Below are positions 22,501 through 33,600 of a DNA stretch of 64,000 nucleotides, piece after piece. How positions within the stretch are numbered: position 1 is the stretch's first letter; the number at the start of each line of letters is the position of its first letter. This stretch comes from Armigeres subalbatus (lineage: Eukaryota > Arthropoda > Insecta > Diptera > Culicidae): NCBI RefSeq assembly GCF_024139115.2, contig NC_085141.1, positions 70,039,481 to 70,103,480 of the forward strand. Direction: 5' to 3'. Under the pieces are notes generated by a model. It was not told where the DNA came from. It did no database searches and saw only the letters and a list, made by a program, of their open reading frames with translations. The position numbers and the translations under genes were made by a program.

Positions 22501-22771
22501 GACTTTGACTAGCAGGAGAACATTGCTACAACGCCTGTTTTTGTTCGACATACTGTGTAACAACGTAGATTGCCCGATGCTTTTGAACAGCATTAATTTG
22601 AACGTCCCCGCCAGAACGACTCGCCAAACCGATTTTCTTCGCTTACCTATGCATCGCACTCTATTTGGGCAGAATAATCCGTTAGATGTCTGTTGTCGAC
22701 GTTTCAACGAAGTGTCTTTTAATTTCGATTTTAATTTATCAAAATGTATGTTTAGAAATAAGATTAGTTAG
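19506..22771 (+). pseudogene. CR1-clade ORF2 (endonuclease-reverse transcriptase), broken
   Basis: The main frame is open for 634 codons from 19626 and extends upstream to an in-frame TAA at 19530-19532, just after FAFSETWL. Endonuclease: SETWL, RGGGVLIGVRNEL, VVGAYNLPHLCW. Linker: RQPWWNNELQHLRNRLRKAQ and DPKSFWSFVRSRK. RT: KGAGPDRLSPFLIKN, YRGISILSC, DFTKAFDRVPH, GVPQGSHLGPLLF, and catalytic FADD near residues 602-605. A frameshift near 21480 moves to the frame with GVLLDDKLN and LYCALVR; after the MITE the frame resumes at EYGVLVWAPY and ends at 22771. Many features are well kept, but the stop, frameshift and insertion make it inactive. Confidence 0.85.
21807..22329. mobile_element. 523-bp TA-flanked MITE inside the CR1 ORF2
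   Basis: The termini CCCGATCAAGAATGCATAAC and, inverted, CCCGATCAGGAATGCATAAC continue for about 30 bp of near identity. TA flanks both ends (21805-21806 and 22330-22331). Excising it with one TA rejoins the LINE frame as LVR-SVPEYGVLVW, which confirms the borders. The interior is AT-rich with repeated TTATAAC words and no transposase. Confidence 0.88.
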
Positions 22772-22822
22772 TAATGATATCTGTCTGTACGACTTTAAAA
22801 AAAAAAAGAAAAAAAAATAGAG

Positions 22823-23309
22823 GATTGTATTAACGAGACGACCGCAAATAGAACGTAGAATTACTTATAGTGCGATACTGGATGCGAAATAGCATAAATG
22901 TAGGAAATTTACTATTACAGTGCAATTTCAACATTGGCTGGTGAAATTGATTTTTTCAATAGTTAAATGCATTGAATCAATGGTTTACAATGGCTGGATA
23001 GAATCTTAGAGAGTTTACCGATCGACTTATACCAAAATCTCCAGAATCCGTTGAAAACCGGTTGAGTTATTGGCTCGTACTTCCTGACCTCTTTTCGTGC
23101 GGTCCCAAATTTGAAACTTTGGAATGCGGAATCCCGATCAAAATGGCTTGCGCGAGTTACAACCGTAACCAACCGGACTTGGCCGAATTCCATCGGTCGT
23201 CAACGTAAGCGAAAGCCACTTGGGCATGGAGCGGCAACGAGCATCATCAGCAGTTATCGAATACGATCGATTGGGACCTTGATCGTGAGGTGCTGAGAAG
23301 GCATTCGGG
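22823..23309. other. Unassigned stretch between CR1 tail and SINE
   Basis: No recognised element or domain. It was contiguous with 25567 onward before the SINE insertion, as shown by the SINE's target duplication. Confidence 0.3.
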
Positions 23310-23858
23310 CGCCGAAAAGCAGCTTTCTTATAGCTTTGAGCTTGAGCTTGATTGACTGCTCGTAGTTGCTACTCCATTATGACCAGATCAGCTGTTCTTG
23401 CACAGGGAACCAACAGATGTTTGCTTGGGACTAGCACACATCTTCAATGTACAAGTACTGGTGATCTCATTTGTTAGGTCATACTGGCGCCTGCCACGTC
23501 AGAATGCAAGTCAATGTAGGGAAGGGGGAGGAAATGATGATGCAATCACTCGCCCACTGCAAGCCGAATATACCTCTGCACTTGCCACGAGTTCATGCGG
23601 AATTTGTTGGAATTTCTGGGATAGGTTGGAGAGGCAGAGGTCCGTCTTGGTTAACGAGCTGCCAATGTGATAGATAGGAGAAGGTAACTGATGGAATTTC
23701 TAATTGGATGTAGGAAACGAGCTCTATAGTTCATTTCCAATTCTAGCAGATTACTGTTAGAATACTCAAGTTGAAGGTATAGGAATAAAAATGGAAACGG
23801 TATGAAAGTCCATTTCCAGTTCTAGCGATTGCTAGAACATGAGAAATATAGAGGAAGA

Positions 23859-25119
23859 TAGAGATGGGCAAAATGGGTCACCTTATTGAGCGATCCAGAA
23901 TCGTTCCGCTCAATAAAGAGAACTAGCTCATCTGAACGGTTCATCCGCTCCCTACATTTTATAAAGTATATTTAATAAAGCGAAATATAACAGATTTTTC
24001 AGTTCAGTGGTTATTTACTTTATGGTATTAATACAATAGATAGATTATTTTCGTTGAGACTTCGCTTCTATCGTACCAACGCATGTATTTTAATTACCCT
24101 AATAAAATTATAATATTTTACCGCATAAACTGCAGTGGACCAGAACTCCTTTTAACAACGCCTGTCTCTCTTACTGCCTCTTCTTATGTCTCCATTGACT
24201 TTCATCCATATAGAAATTAGACAGATGAAATAATATGAAGGACATATTTATCAAGCAATACTCATTGACGGAAGGTTATTCTTACAAAGTTCATTCTTGT
24301 TATTCGCTGTCATAAATCACAATAATGTATGCTACGATTTGACAGGGCAAGTGAACAATTCAGTTGAATTCAATTGACTTGCCAAAATTTGAAGTGAGGC
24401 GTGAAGGCATTTAGACGTTCAATTCAAGCGACTTGTTCTTCACTTCACTGCCTTGTCTAAACATAGCATTAGTCTTTCTATACTCGCACAACACACGCTT
24501 GCTACAATCGACGACTTAGAATTGCGCGCATTTCGCTGTTTCCCATTCGACTTTGCAGCCCGTTCATTTGTTTCCTTTCCCATCGTTGCTGCTCTCGAAC
24601 TGTTTGCCGATACGAAACAGAAACGCACATACACTACGTACACGCTCAAGCTACCGCTAAGAGCCGCTAAGCACCCAACGCGCCGTGGGCCACGCCGATA
24701 TTCTGGAACACATCAACTGCACGCTCGCACTCCACTCTCTTTTTTCGTGTGAACCTATTTCTGTTGGTTCGTTCGTTCATTCAAAGAACCATTTCTTCAG
24801 CACAGCCAGATCTGCACTGTGTAAAAAGCGCGCTCCCGCTCCACGCTCTTTTTTTGGTTCGTTCGTTCGTTCAAAAAACCCTTTCCTCGGCTCAGCCAGA
24901 CTGCGCTGGGTAAGTAGCTCTTTTTGCGCTCCCGCTCCACGCTCATTCATTCGTTCGTTAATGTGGCGCAATGAATAAACTACCAGCAGTAAGCAGTTTC
25001 AAGCGTTTGTGTGGAAAGAGCGAAAGAACTACCGTTCGTTAAAAAGGAGCGAGCGCTTTTTCAGTCGCGTAGAAGAACTAGTTCTTTTGAACCGTTCACG
25101 AGCGGGATGCCCACCTCTA
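23859..25119. mobile_element. 1261-bp non-autonomous hAT element
   Basis: Terminal inverted repeats TAGAGATGGGCA and, inverted, TAGAGGTGGGCA, with an exact 8-bp duplication GAGGAAGA at 23851-23858 and 25120-25127, are diagnostic of the hAT superfamily. Subterminal words GAACGGTTC and GAGCGG occur near both ends, as expected for transposase binding. No transposase frame exists. It contains a roughly 90-bp direct repeat (24766-24950). Confidence 0.9.
24766..24950. repeat. 90-bp direct repeat inside the hAT element
   Basis: Two copies starting GGTTCGTTCGTTC at 24766 and 24856. Each runs through CAGCCAGA and GCGCTCCCGCTCCACGCTC, with a partial third start near 24946. Probably internal amplification within a non-autonomous element. 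Confidence 0.7.
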
Positions 25120-25221
25120 GAGGAAGATACAAAGTAGGAGAATGGAACGGACCTGGGATTGAACCCACGACCTCCTGCGTATGAGGCAGAAGCAGTAGCC
25201 ATATGACTACCAAGCCCGCTT

Positions 25222-25543
25222 CGAAACAAGAGAGATCACGCACAGAACTGATAAATTTTATTACCGGCCGCGCAATGCAGAACACAATAATTCGTCCGAC
25301 CGCGCGATCGTTCTGCTGTCCGAAACAAGAGAGATCACGCACTGAACTGATTAATTTTATTACCGGCCGCGCAATGCAGAACACAATAATTCGTCCGACC
25401 GCGCGATCGTTCTGCTGTCCGAAACAAGAGAGATCACGCACTGAACTGATTAATTTTATTACCGGCCGCGCAATGCAGAACACAATAATTCGTCCGATCG
25501 CGCGATCGTTCTGCTATCCGAAACAAGAGAGATCACGCACTCA
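25222..25543. repeat. 99-bp tandem repeat, 3.2 copies
   Basis: Units begin CGAAACAAGAGAGATCACGC at 25222, 25321 and 25420, with a partial unit at 25519. They are almost identical. Each contains GGCCGCGCAATGCAG and CGCGCGATCG. The unit length is a multiple of three, so open frames exist on both strands (122 and 140 codons) by repetition, not selection. The array lies inside the SINE's target duplication and so arrived with it. Confidence 0.9.
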
Positions 25544-25583
25544 CGCCGAAAAGCAGCTTTCTTATATCTAATAAAGTAATTCC

Positions 25584-25671
25584 ATAAGCCCTGCCCCTTT
25601 ATTAATCGTTATGAGTGAACATTATATTTACATCCATATCAGATCATAAAGGGGCGGGGCCAACGGGCTTA
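25584..25671. repeat. Short imperfect inverted repeat
   Basis: TAAGCCCTGCCCCTTTAT is mirrored by ATAAAGGGGCGGGGC...GGGCTTA about 50 bp later. It could be a small MITE or a stem-loop; no target duplication was confirmed. Confidence 0.5.
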
Positions 25672-25689
25672 ATGTATTGAATACAAGAA

Positions 25690-26190
25690 AGATGCTGTCC
25701 GGCGCGCCGATCGGGATCTTACAAAGAGCGGTTCAACATTTGATGCAGTGGATCGGACACAGCAGCATGAAGACGTGAGTAGCAGTGGCAATGCCGAAAA
25801 TGTATTCCAAATTTTGGAGGCTTAGCGAAAAATCATCGAGGACTGTCGGTAATTATTTCTTGAAGTTCTCCACGTACGCTTTAATTGCGGGCGAAAACCA
25901 AACGTTCAAAATTAATATATTTGGGATTGGTTTGACGCTACTTTTGAATTTATTTATTTCTCCTTTATTTCGGACATTTTTGAGGATGGTGTTAACTAGG
26001 GTTGTGATGTCCTCCAATGAAAACCAGTCGAGTGGCTTCAGCAGCGATGAGGCTGATGAGTCATGTTAATTCCACGGTTGGAGACAGTTGTCCTCCGAGC
26101 AGTTTGCTCAATGTTAAAAAGACACAAATTATCATGGCATATACCATCAATTTAGAATAGCTACGTAGTCCTACGTAACCTTTGCGTACA
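25690..26190. other. Possible right part of an unidentified element
   Basis: Shares words with 19010-19220 (see that entry) and ends with ACGTAGTCCTACGT near 26162-26175, the inverse of the motif at about 18692. Short frames only; no domain. Confidence 0.35.
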
Positions 26191-26214
26191 ATCCGATTGG
26201 GCTGCACCTTTGAG

Positions 26215-26560
26215 TTTTTTTTTTTGTATTTCATTTATTTGGTAGGCACGAGGCGCCAACATAATCTTAAAGGACAAAAAAAGCCAAAATTCTTCTATTT
26301 AAATAAGTAATATTCCCGTAACACTTTGACGTAGTGTGTTGCGGTGTAAGATCTACCAAACAGAGCTCTAGCTTAATCCATTTTTGTAGCTAGGGCAATA
26401 AGTTGTGGTAATTAAGGATTCATCGTATTCAGTCCCCGCTACCAACAGCAGTCTCAGAAATGAAACATAATTAATGTTACCTTGCAGACAGTTGAAAGAC
26501 TCGAATTCCTCTTGTTTGAGGCTAGACTGTATGCAGCGGAAACAACTTTTCAAGCAGTTA
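26215..26560 (-). mobile_element. Possible LINE 3' end with poly(A) tail
   Basis: A T-run at 26216-26226 followed by CATTTATTTGGTAGGCACGAG resembles the minus-strand 3' end of the LINE at 30324 (CGTTTATTTGGTAGGCTCAGG). On the minus strand this would be a 3' UTR with an A tail. The rest does not align in a way I can confirm. Confidence 0.4.
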
Positions 26561-26569
26561 GTTTAAAAA

Positions 26570-27049
26570 CCTCGGTACCCGGTCCTAGGCTGAACTGACT
26601 GCTGGAAAAATCGAGTTAGGGGTTTAAATACGTAAATACGTCTTCTTGAACTGGTGAACAATGGTAGTGAGAGGAACACACGGAAGTTCTTATTACTGAA
26701 CAAATTCTCTTGCTTGAAATGGTTTTGTAAACAGAGCTGTTTCATTGTTTTACTGGTGATATTCTAAAAGCAAGACAAGGATGTGGCTAGGGCTCCGATG
26801 CATGGCCAAAAACAGTATCACTGTTCTGTTTTCTCAAGAAAGGATTGATTTCCTATTGATAAGGGAGGCGCCTTCAATGGGATTGCTCTCTGTGAAGGGT
26901 CTAAATAGCGGGACCTTGTCATGGTGCTCTTGAGAAAACAAAACAACAACTGTATCGAAACCGATACTGCATTGCTTATCAATAGTAATGAAGTAATTCG
27001 ACATGCACTTAAACACTAAGGATACGGGTAACGCTACAATAGATCTAAT
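26570..27049. other. Unassigned stretch
   Basis: Nothing recognised between the possible LINE 3' end and the RTE leader. Confidence 0.25.
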
Positions 27050-27419
27050 AACAGGTCGCAGCGGCACACAGGAACTATGTCCAAGGGCTTGACGATCCCT
27101 CCCCAGGCTATCTGCGAGTTGTGGCGCCTGCCTAGGATGTGGTGGGGTTTGACAGTGGGCCCTGTTAAACCTCTGTAAAAAGCTGCATGTATCCGCAAGT
27201 AGGCTCGCCAAAGCGACCGTGTGCCGCTCAAAGCGCACAAGCCCAAGTCCTGGTGTTAGGTGGGACGCTAAACAGCCCTGACACGACGGCCCTCCGACGA
27301 GACAGGAGGTTTGCGCAGGCCCAATAAGCCGCCTTTAAAAACAACTATTACGAACGACATAGAAGATAATACGACTCGATACAATCGGCAGCGACCTAGG
27401 CGACGAATAAAGGATCACG

Positions 27420-30323
27420 ATTGGAAGCTTGGGACATGGAACTGCAAGTCGCTAGGCTTCGCTGGTTGCGACAGGATAATCTACGATGAATTACATCCCC
27501 GTAACTTCGATGTCGTAGCGCTGCAGGAAATCTGCTGGACAGGACAGAAAGTGTGGAAAAGCGGGCATCGAGCGGCTACCTTCTACCAAAGCTGTGGAAC
27601 CACCAACGAGCTGGAAACCGGCTCCATAGTGCTGGGAAAGCTGCGTCAACGCGTGATTGGGTGGCAGCCGATCAACGCAAGGATGTGTAAGCTGAGGATA
27701 AAAGGCCGTTTCTTCAACTAAAGCATCATCAACGCACTATGGTCCAGGATACAGATTTACGCGGAAAGATGAATTTTACGCCAAAACTATATTTTTTAGA
27801 AAAAACTGTTGTTCTACAAAATTGTTCGAAATAGTAAGGCCATCATTATGGTTCTACCAAAAAATAGGGTGGCCCATCATATAACAAAAATAGAAAATAT
27901 TTTTTTTATTTCTCAGAATATTGACATGTTATGTTCTACAAAGTTGTAGCGCAGCTAATTTCAATCAATTTTGCTAAAAAAAACTTTTTCTGTAGCTCTT
28001 AAGTTGGCTGATTTAGAGCAATTTTACCTAATTGGATTAGGGTGTACCTCAAAAAACAGTATTTTTGAACTAATTTTTTTGTTTCAGATTTCTCGAAAAA
28101 GTCGTCTTCAGGTGACTTTTAGAGCTCAAAAAAATGCAACTTTTGATGGGTAAATATGCACAATATCTTTTTCCGATCAAAAGTTATAATCATTTTTCTG
28201 TCAAAATTACATTTTTTTCATAAGTTGATATCTCCGGTTAGAGCAGACCAAAAAAATATGTCTACACGGCATCTAAAAGAGAAATTAATATTCTTCATTA
28301 TGTCAAAAAATTGGGGATATGCTATTTTTTATCTCAAGTTTCACCAATTTTACTAAAATCGTGTTTTTTCAAATAAATTGATATAACTCGACAACGGAAG
28401 AAGATACAGACGATATTCTTATAGCAAAACACTTGTTTTAAAAAGCCCCAAAAGCAGAAGGTGAAATTCGTGAAAAAATGAAATGAGCAGATCTTAAATA
28501 TTGTTTTTTGAGGCACGCCCTAATCCTGGTAAATAAAATAGCTCTAAACAAGTGAGCTTAAGAGCTACATTGAAAGTTTATATAGCAAAGTTGATTGGAA
28601 AAAGCTGCGCTATAACTTTTAGAACATTTTATGCCAATATTCCGCATTTTACATTTTTATAAAATGGCACACCCTATTTTTCGGTAACTCTAAAATAAGG
28701 GCCCAAGTATCCAGAAAAACTTTGTAGAACAAATTTTATTTCTTAAAAGTATGCTTCAGACCGAAAATGCATCTTTTCTCGTAAATCTTGCAATACGATG
28801 ATAATGATAAAACTTATTAAAAGTGTTAGAGCTGAAGATTTTTTATTTTTCGTTTCTCACGAATGTCATCTTCTAAAGACTTTTGAGGCTTTTCAAAACG
28901 CGTGTTTTGCTATAAGAATATCGTCTGTATCTTTTTCCGTTGTCAAGTTATATTAATTTATTTAAAAAAACATGATTTTAGTAAAATTGGTAAAACTTTA
29001 GATAAAAAATAACATATCCCCAATTTTTTGACATAATAAAGAATATTAATTTATCTTTCAAATGCCGTGTAAACATATTTTTTTGGTCTGCCCTAACTGG
29101 AGATATCAACTTATGAAAAAAATGTAATTTTGACAGAAAAACGATTATAACTTTTGATCGGAAAAAGATATTGTGCATATTTACCCATCAAAAGTTGCAT
29201 TTTTTCGAGCTCTAAAAGTCACCTGAAGACGACTTTTTCGAGAAATCTAAAACAAAAAAAGTAGATCAAAAATACTGTTTTTTGAGGTACACCCTAATCC
29301 AATTAGGTAAAATTGCTCTAAATCAGCCAACTTAAGAGCTACAGAAAAAGTTTTTTTTAGCAAAATTGATTGGAATAAGCTACGCTACAACTTTGTAGAA
29401 CATAACATGTCAATATTCCAAGAAATAAAAAAAATATTTTTTAATTTTTTTTATATGATGGGCCACCCTATTTTTTGTTACAACCATAATGATGGCCTTA
29501 CTATTTCGAACAATTTTGTAGATCAACAGTTTTTTCTAAAAAATATAGTTTTGGCGTAAAATTCATCTTTCCGCGTAAATCTGTATCCTGGACCATAGTG
29601 CAACGTGCACTGCCCACACGAAAGGAGACCCCACGACGAGAAAGAAGCGTTCTATGCACAGCTGGAGCAGACATACGATGGATGCCCATTGCGCGACGTA
29701 AAAACCGTCATCGGCGACATGAACGCTCAGGTAGGAAGGGAACTAATTTACAGACCGGTGATCGGATCGTACAGTCTGCATACCGTATCGAATGACAACG
29801 GCCGACGATAAACTTTGCAGCCTCCCATGGAATGGTAGTGCGAAGCACTTCCTTCCCCCGCAAAAAAATTCCACAAGGTCACATGGAAATCACCTAATCA
29901 AGTAACGGAAAACCAAATCGATTACGTTCTAATCGACGGTAAATTCTTCTCCGACATCACGAACGTACGCACTTACCGCAGTGCGAATATTGAATCCAAC
30001 CACTACCTCATTGCAGTATGTCTGCGCTCAAAACTCTCGACGGTGTACAACAGGCGTCAGAGTTGTCCGCCGCGGCTAAACATTGGGCGGCTACAAAACG
30101 GTAGACTAGCCCAAGATTACGCGCAGCAGCTGGGAGTGGCATTCCCAACGGAAGAGCAGCTAGGCGCAGCATCTCTTGAAGATGGCTGGAGAGAAATTTG
30201 ATCCGCCATTGGAAGCACCGCAACCGCTGCACTAGGCACGGTGGCTCCGGATCAAAGAAACGACTGGTATGACGGCGAATGTGAGCAGTTAGTTGAGGAG
30301 AGGAACGCAGCATGGGCGAGATT
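27420..30323 (+). pseudogene. RTE ORF, endonuclease portion, split by a palindrome
   Basis: Left part: WKLGTWNCKSLGFAG, VVALQEICWTG, GSIVLGK and RFFN (27420-27720). A TAA stop follows at 27719-27721, and after SII the palindrome intervenes. Right part: HCPHERRPHDEKEAFYAQLE, VIGDMNAQVGRE (the GDxN endonuclease motif), then after stops YVLIDGKFFSDI and RSANIESNHYLI (SDHYLV-type motif, here SNHYLI). The enzyme would nick DNA for target-primed reverse transcription. Stops at 27719 and in 29800-30210, plus the insertion, inactivate it. Confidence 0.82.
27735..29600. mobile_element. 1866-bp Transib-like palindromic element
   Basis: The ends read CACTATGGTCCAGGATACAG and, inverted, the same 20 bases. 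A 5-bp duplication CAACG flanks it (27730-27734 and 29601-29605). CACWATGG-type termini plus 5-bp duplications are the signature of Transib transposons, the family related to RAG1. The two arms (27735 to about 28510, and about 28825 to 29600) are inverted copies over about 775 bp; a 66-codon frame at 28156-28356 (+) and its mirror at 28978-29178 (-) differ at only a few residues. The centre (28505-28800) is a diverged direct copy of the right terminal module. There is no transposase, so it is non-autonomous. Confidence 0.85.
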
Positions 30324-30692
30324 TTTGTCCAAATTCGTTTATTTGGTAGGCTCAGGCGTGTATAACACTTTACGGAGCCATGGTTCTTTGTGATATATAC
30401 AATCAATATCATTTAATTTTTCAGTTAGTAAGAGAGGGGTAGAAGCCAGCGTACTCGTGGTGACTCGAGGTTAGTTTACAATGTTTAAGGATGGACAGGG
30501 CTAAGGATTTGGGATCAGGGAATTTCAGCTTCTCATCCGGGTATTTGGCGTCAGGAACGATGTGGCGTGTCGTCGTGCTCGAGGAATGGTTCGACTGGGA
30601 GCATCTTCCGGATGGCAGAGCTGTGGTGCTCTACGGAAAAGAAAGCAGAGAATAAACACAAAAAAAAAACTTTGAAGAAAGAAAAAAAACTA

Positions 30693-33600
30693 TTAGATTT
30701 TGATATCAGAAGCACAAAGAAAACTATAAAAGGCCTGCATATAGACCACAACACGATCTCCCAAAACACCCCGCACTTCCCCGGAGGGGTGTTTACCTCG
30801 GGCCCCTAGGGGATCCAATAATTGCTCTCTGGAGGCGTCATTTTCCGAGCAGGACCAAACTACGTGATCGATGTCATCATAACCGGCTCCGCACCTACAT
30901 AAGTTGCTATCGACAAGGTTTATTCTGTATAGATGTGCGTTTAGTGAATAGTGATTAGACATAAGTCTCGACATCATGCGAATGAAGCCTCGACTTAAGT
31001 CCTCACCTCTGAACCACGCTCGCCCAGAAACTTTTGGAACTATAGAAAATAGCCACCGTCCAAGTTCGTTGTGTGTCCAATTATTTTGCCAACTTTGAAG
31101 AGTACTCTGACGGACTAATGGGAAAAACTCGTTGCTCGAGAATTGTCTATCATAAACCTCACCTTCCTGTGCGCCCACCTTTGCCAGCGAGTCTGCCTTC
31201 TCATTGCCGTAGATTGAGCAGTGAGAAGGGACCCAAACAAAGGTAATCTTGAATGATCTTTCGACCAAAACACGCATCTGCTCTCTTATGTTTGTAAGAA
31301 AGTAAGATGCGTGCTTAACAGGTTTCATCGACCGGAGTGCCTCGATAGAACTAAGACTATCCGAGAAGATGAAATAATGGTCTACAGGCTGATTGGAAAT
31401 TATCCCCAAAGCGAAGTTAATTGCTGCCAGCTCAGCAACATAAACCGAACACGGTTCCTGAAGTTTTGGAAGGTGGTTGAAGTCACATTGAAAACACCGA
31501 AGCCAGTGGATCCGTTGATGCGAGAACCATCAGTGAAATATCTGTTGTTGCAATTGACATGTTCATATTTTTCAGAAAAAAGTGAGGGAATAGATATTTG
31601 TCGAAGATGATCTGGTATTCCTTGAATAGCATGTTTCATGGACAGATCGTATACAATTGAGGAACTGTCGTTGGAGAAGTAAACTCGAGGTGGATTATAA
31701 CACGGAAGACAAAGATCTGATGATATGTAATTGAGATAAACTCTCAGGAATCTTGAACGACAAGTTAGTTCAAGCATATTATCGAAGTTATGTAAGACAA
31801 GTGTGTTACTTGTCCCACATTTGATGAGTATTCTAAGTGAGAGCTCCCAGTAACGGTGCTTTAAAGGAGTGACTCCAGCAAGCACCTCCAGGCTCATGTT
31901 ATGCGTTGAATGCATGCAGCCAAGGACAATACGCAAACAACGATACTGAATTCGTTCCAATTTGATCAGGTGGCAATCAGCTGCTGAGAGGAAGCAGAAG
32001 GAGCCATACTCTAAAACAGAGAGAATAGTCGTTCTATAGAGTTTGATGAGGTCTTCCGGGAGAGCACCCCACCATGTTCCGGAGATAGAACGTAGAAAAT
32101 TGATCCTTTTCCGGCATTTTTGTATCAAATACTCAATGTGGAGTTTCCAGGTACATTTGGAATCAAACACGACCCCAAGGTATTTAGAAGATAAAGATTG
32201 GTTGATGTCATCATTCAACAGCTTGAGTTTCAGTTGAGCAGGATACCGCTTCTTAGTAAACACAACCAACTGAGTTTTTTGCGGTGAAAACTCGATCCCT
32301 AAATGTCTGGCCCAAACAGTCAGATTATCCAGGGTACTTTGCAATGGTCCTTGCAAGACAGCTGCACATGGACCTCTTAGAGAGACCACGGCATCATCTG
32401 CAAGTTGTCTGAGCGTGCATTGTCCTTCCAAACAATTGTCAATATCTTTGACATAGAAATTATAAAGCAAGGGACTTAAACATGAACCTTGGGGAAGGCC
32501 CATGTAACTATTTCTGGAAGTTGTCAGAGTGCCGACTGTGAAGTTCATTTGCTTTTCTGACAACAAATTGTACAAGAAATTATTTAAAAATACGGGTAGC
32601 CCATTACTGTGCAGATTGTCTGACAGTACTTCAATGGAAACTGAATCAAAAGCGCCCTTAATATCCAAGAATACTGAAGCCAATTGCTCCTTGTGCGCAA
32701 AAGCCAGTTGTATATCTGAAGAAAGCAACGCTAGACAATCATTTGTTCCTTTACCTTTTCGAAAACCGAACTGAGTATTTGATAGTAATGCATTTTGTTC
32801 GACCCAATGATCAATTCTTGAAAGAATCATTTTCTCCAATAATTTTCTCATGCATGATAGCATGGCAATCGGTCGGTATGAATTGTGATTAGACGCTGGT
32901 TTCCCAGGCTTTTGAATAGCTATTACTTTGACCTGTCGCCATTCAGGTGGCACAATGTTGTACTCCATGAAACAGTTGTACAAGTCAAGTAATCGTCTTT
33001 TTGCGATATCTGGGAGGTTTTTCAGAAGATTGAATTTGATGTTATCGCATCCCGGAGCAGAGTTATTCGATGAAAGAAGAGACATAGAAAGTTCCAGCAT
33101 TGAGAATGGTCCACCCAAAGAACCGGGATCAGTGACTGATTCTCGAAAAAGCGGTTCTGCTGGTACGGAATCTGGACAGACCTTTTTTGCGAAGTTGAAT
33201 ATCCATCGATTGGATTGGTTCCGCATGTTGCGGGCCTTTTTCGAAAGTGTTGTCATTGAGGTTTCTCGCGATAGTCCCTCGCCAAAATCTCGCCAGTAGC
33301 TACGTTTTAAGCTTTAAGAAGATTTCTGAGCTTTCTTTCAAACCTCAAATACTCTTCGAAAAGCTCAGACCTTCCGTAGTTACGGAAAGCCTTGAAGGCA
33401 TCAGATTTCTCAGAATACAACTTAGTACATTCATCATCCCATCCAGGAGTGGCTGGTCTTCTTATGACGGATGTACTTGGAACGCGTCGTTTCTGAGCTT
33501 CTAGTGCGCTTTTTTTAATTAATTCGGTAAGGAATTGATATTCATCCAGCGGTGGAAGAACATCAGTTGATTCAATACCAATATTTACCGCCGATGCAAA

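Larger units (their letters stand above)
19490..22822 (+). mobile_element. 5'-truncated CR1-clade LINE, split by a MITE
   Basis: A non-LTR retrotransposon beginning inside the endonuclease (FAFSETWL at 19506) and ending in an A-rich tail at about 22797-22819. The protein style (SETWL, RGGGVLIGV, YRGISILSCLPKMFE, QHGFVKKRSTSTNL) fits the CR1 clade as seen in mosquito T1/Q elements. A 523-bp MITE (21807-22329) divides the C-terminal part. ORF1 and the 5' UTR are absent, as expected from 5' truncation. Confidence 0.82.
23333..25543 (-). mobile_element. tRNA-derived SINE, copy 2, with 99-bp repeats and a nested hAT element
   Basis: Flanked by an exact 23-bp target duplication (23310-23332 and 25544-25566; begins CGCCGAAAAGCAGC). 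Read on the minus strand, its order is: 99-bp tandem repeats (25543-25222), a tRNA-like head with A-box-like TTGGTAGTCATATGGC and B box GGTTCAATCCC (inverted at 25155-25165), a long unique body, and a CAAGCT-repeat tail. The tail type suggests mobilisation by an I-type LINE rather than by a poly(A)-priming LINE. A 1261-bp hAT element (23859-25119) interrupts the body. RNA polymerase III transcription would start at the tRNA-like head, which makes the repeats upstream of it unusual. Confidence 0.8.

Noticed and set aside
25145..25222. Functional tRNA gene on the minus strand
   Set aside because: A- and B-box-like words exist, but the cloverleaf is not kept and the sequence continues into a SINE body.
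25222..25543. CRISPR-like direct repeats
   Set aside because: Units are contiguous 99-bp tandems without spacers, in an insect genome.
25061..25571. 122- and 140-codon frames with internal protein repeats
   Set aside because: They arise because the 99-bp tandem unit is a multiple of three; no domain or conserved start.
28156..29178. Two similar 66-codon frames on opposite strands
   Set aside because: They are mirror images lying in the two arms of the Transib-like palindrome, not paralogous genes.
31400..33256. Active reverse transcriptase gene
   Set aside because: The 618-codon frame is long and motif-complete, but the endonuclease and RNase H parts of the same ORF lie in other frames, so the LINE copy is not intact.
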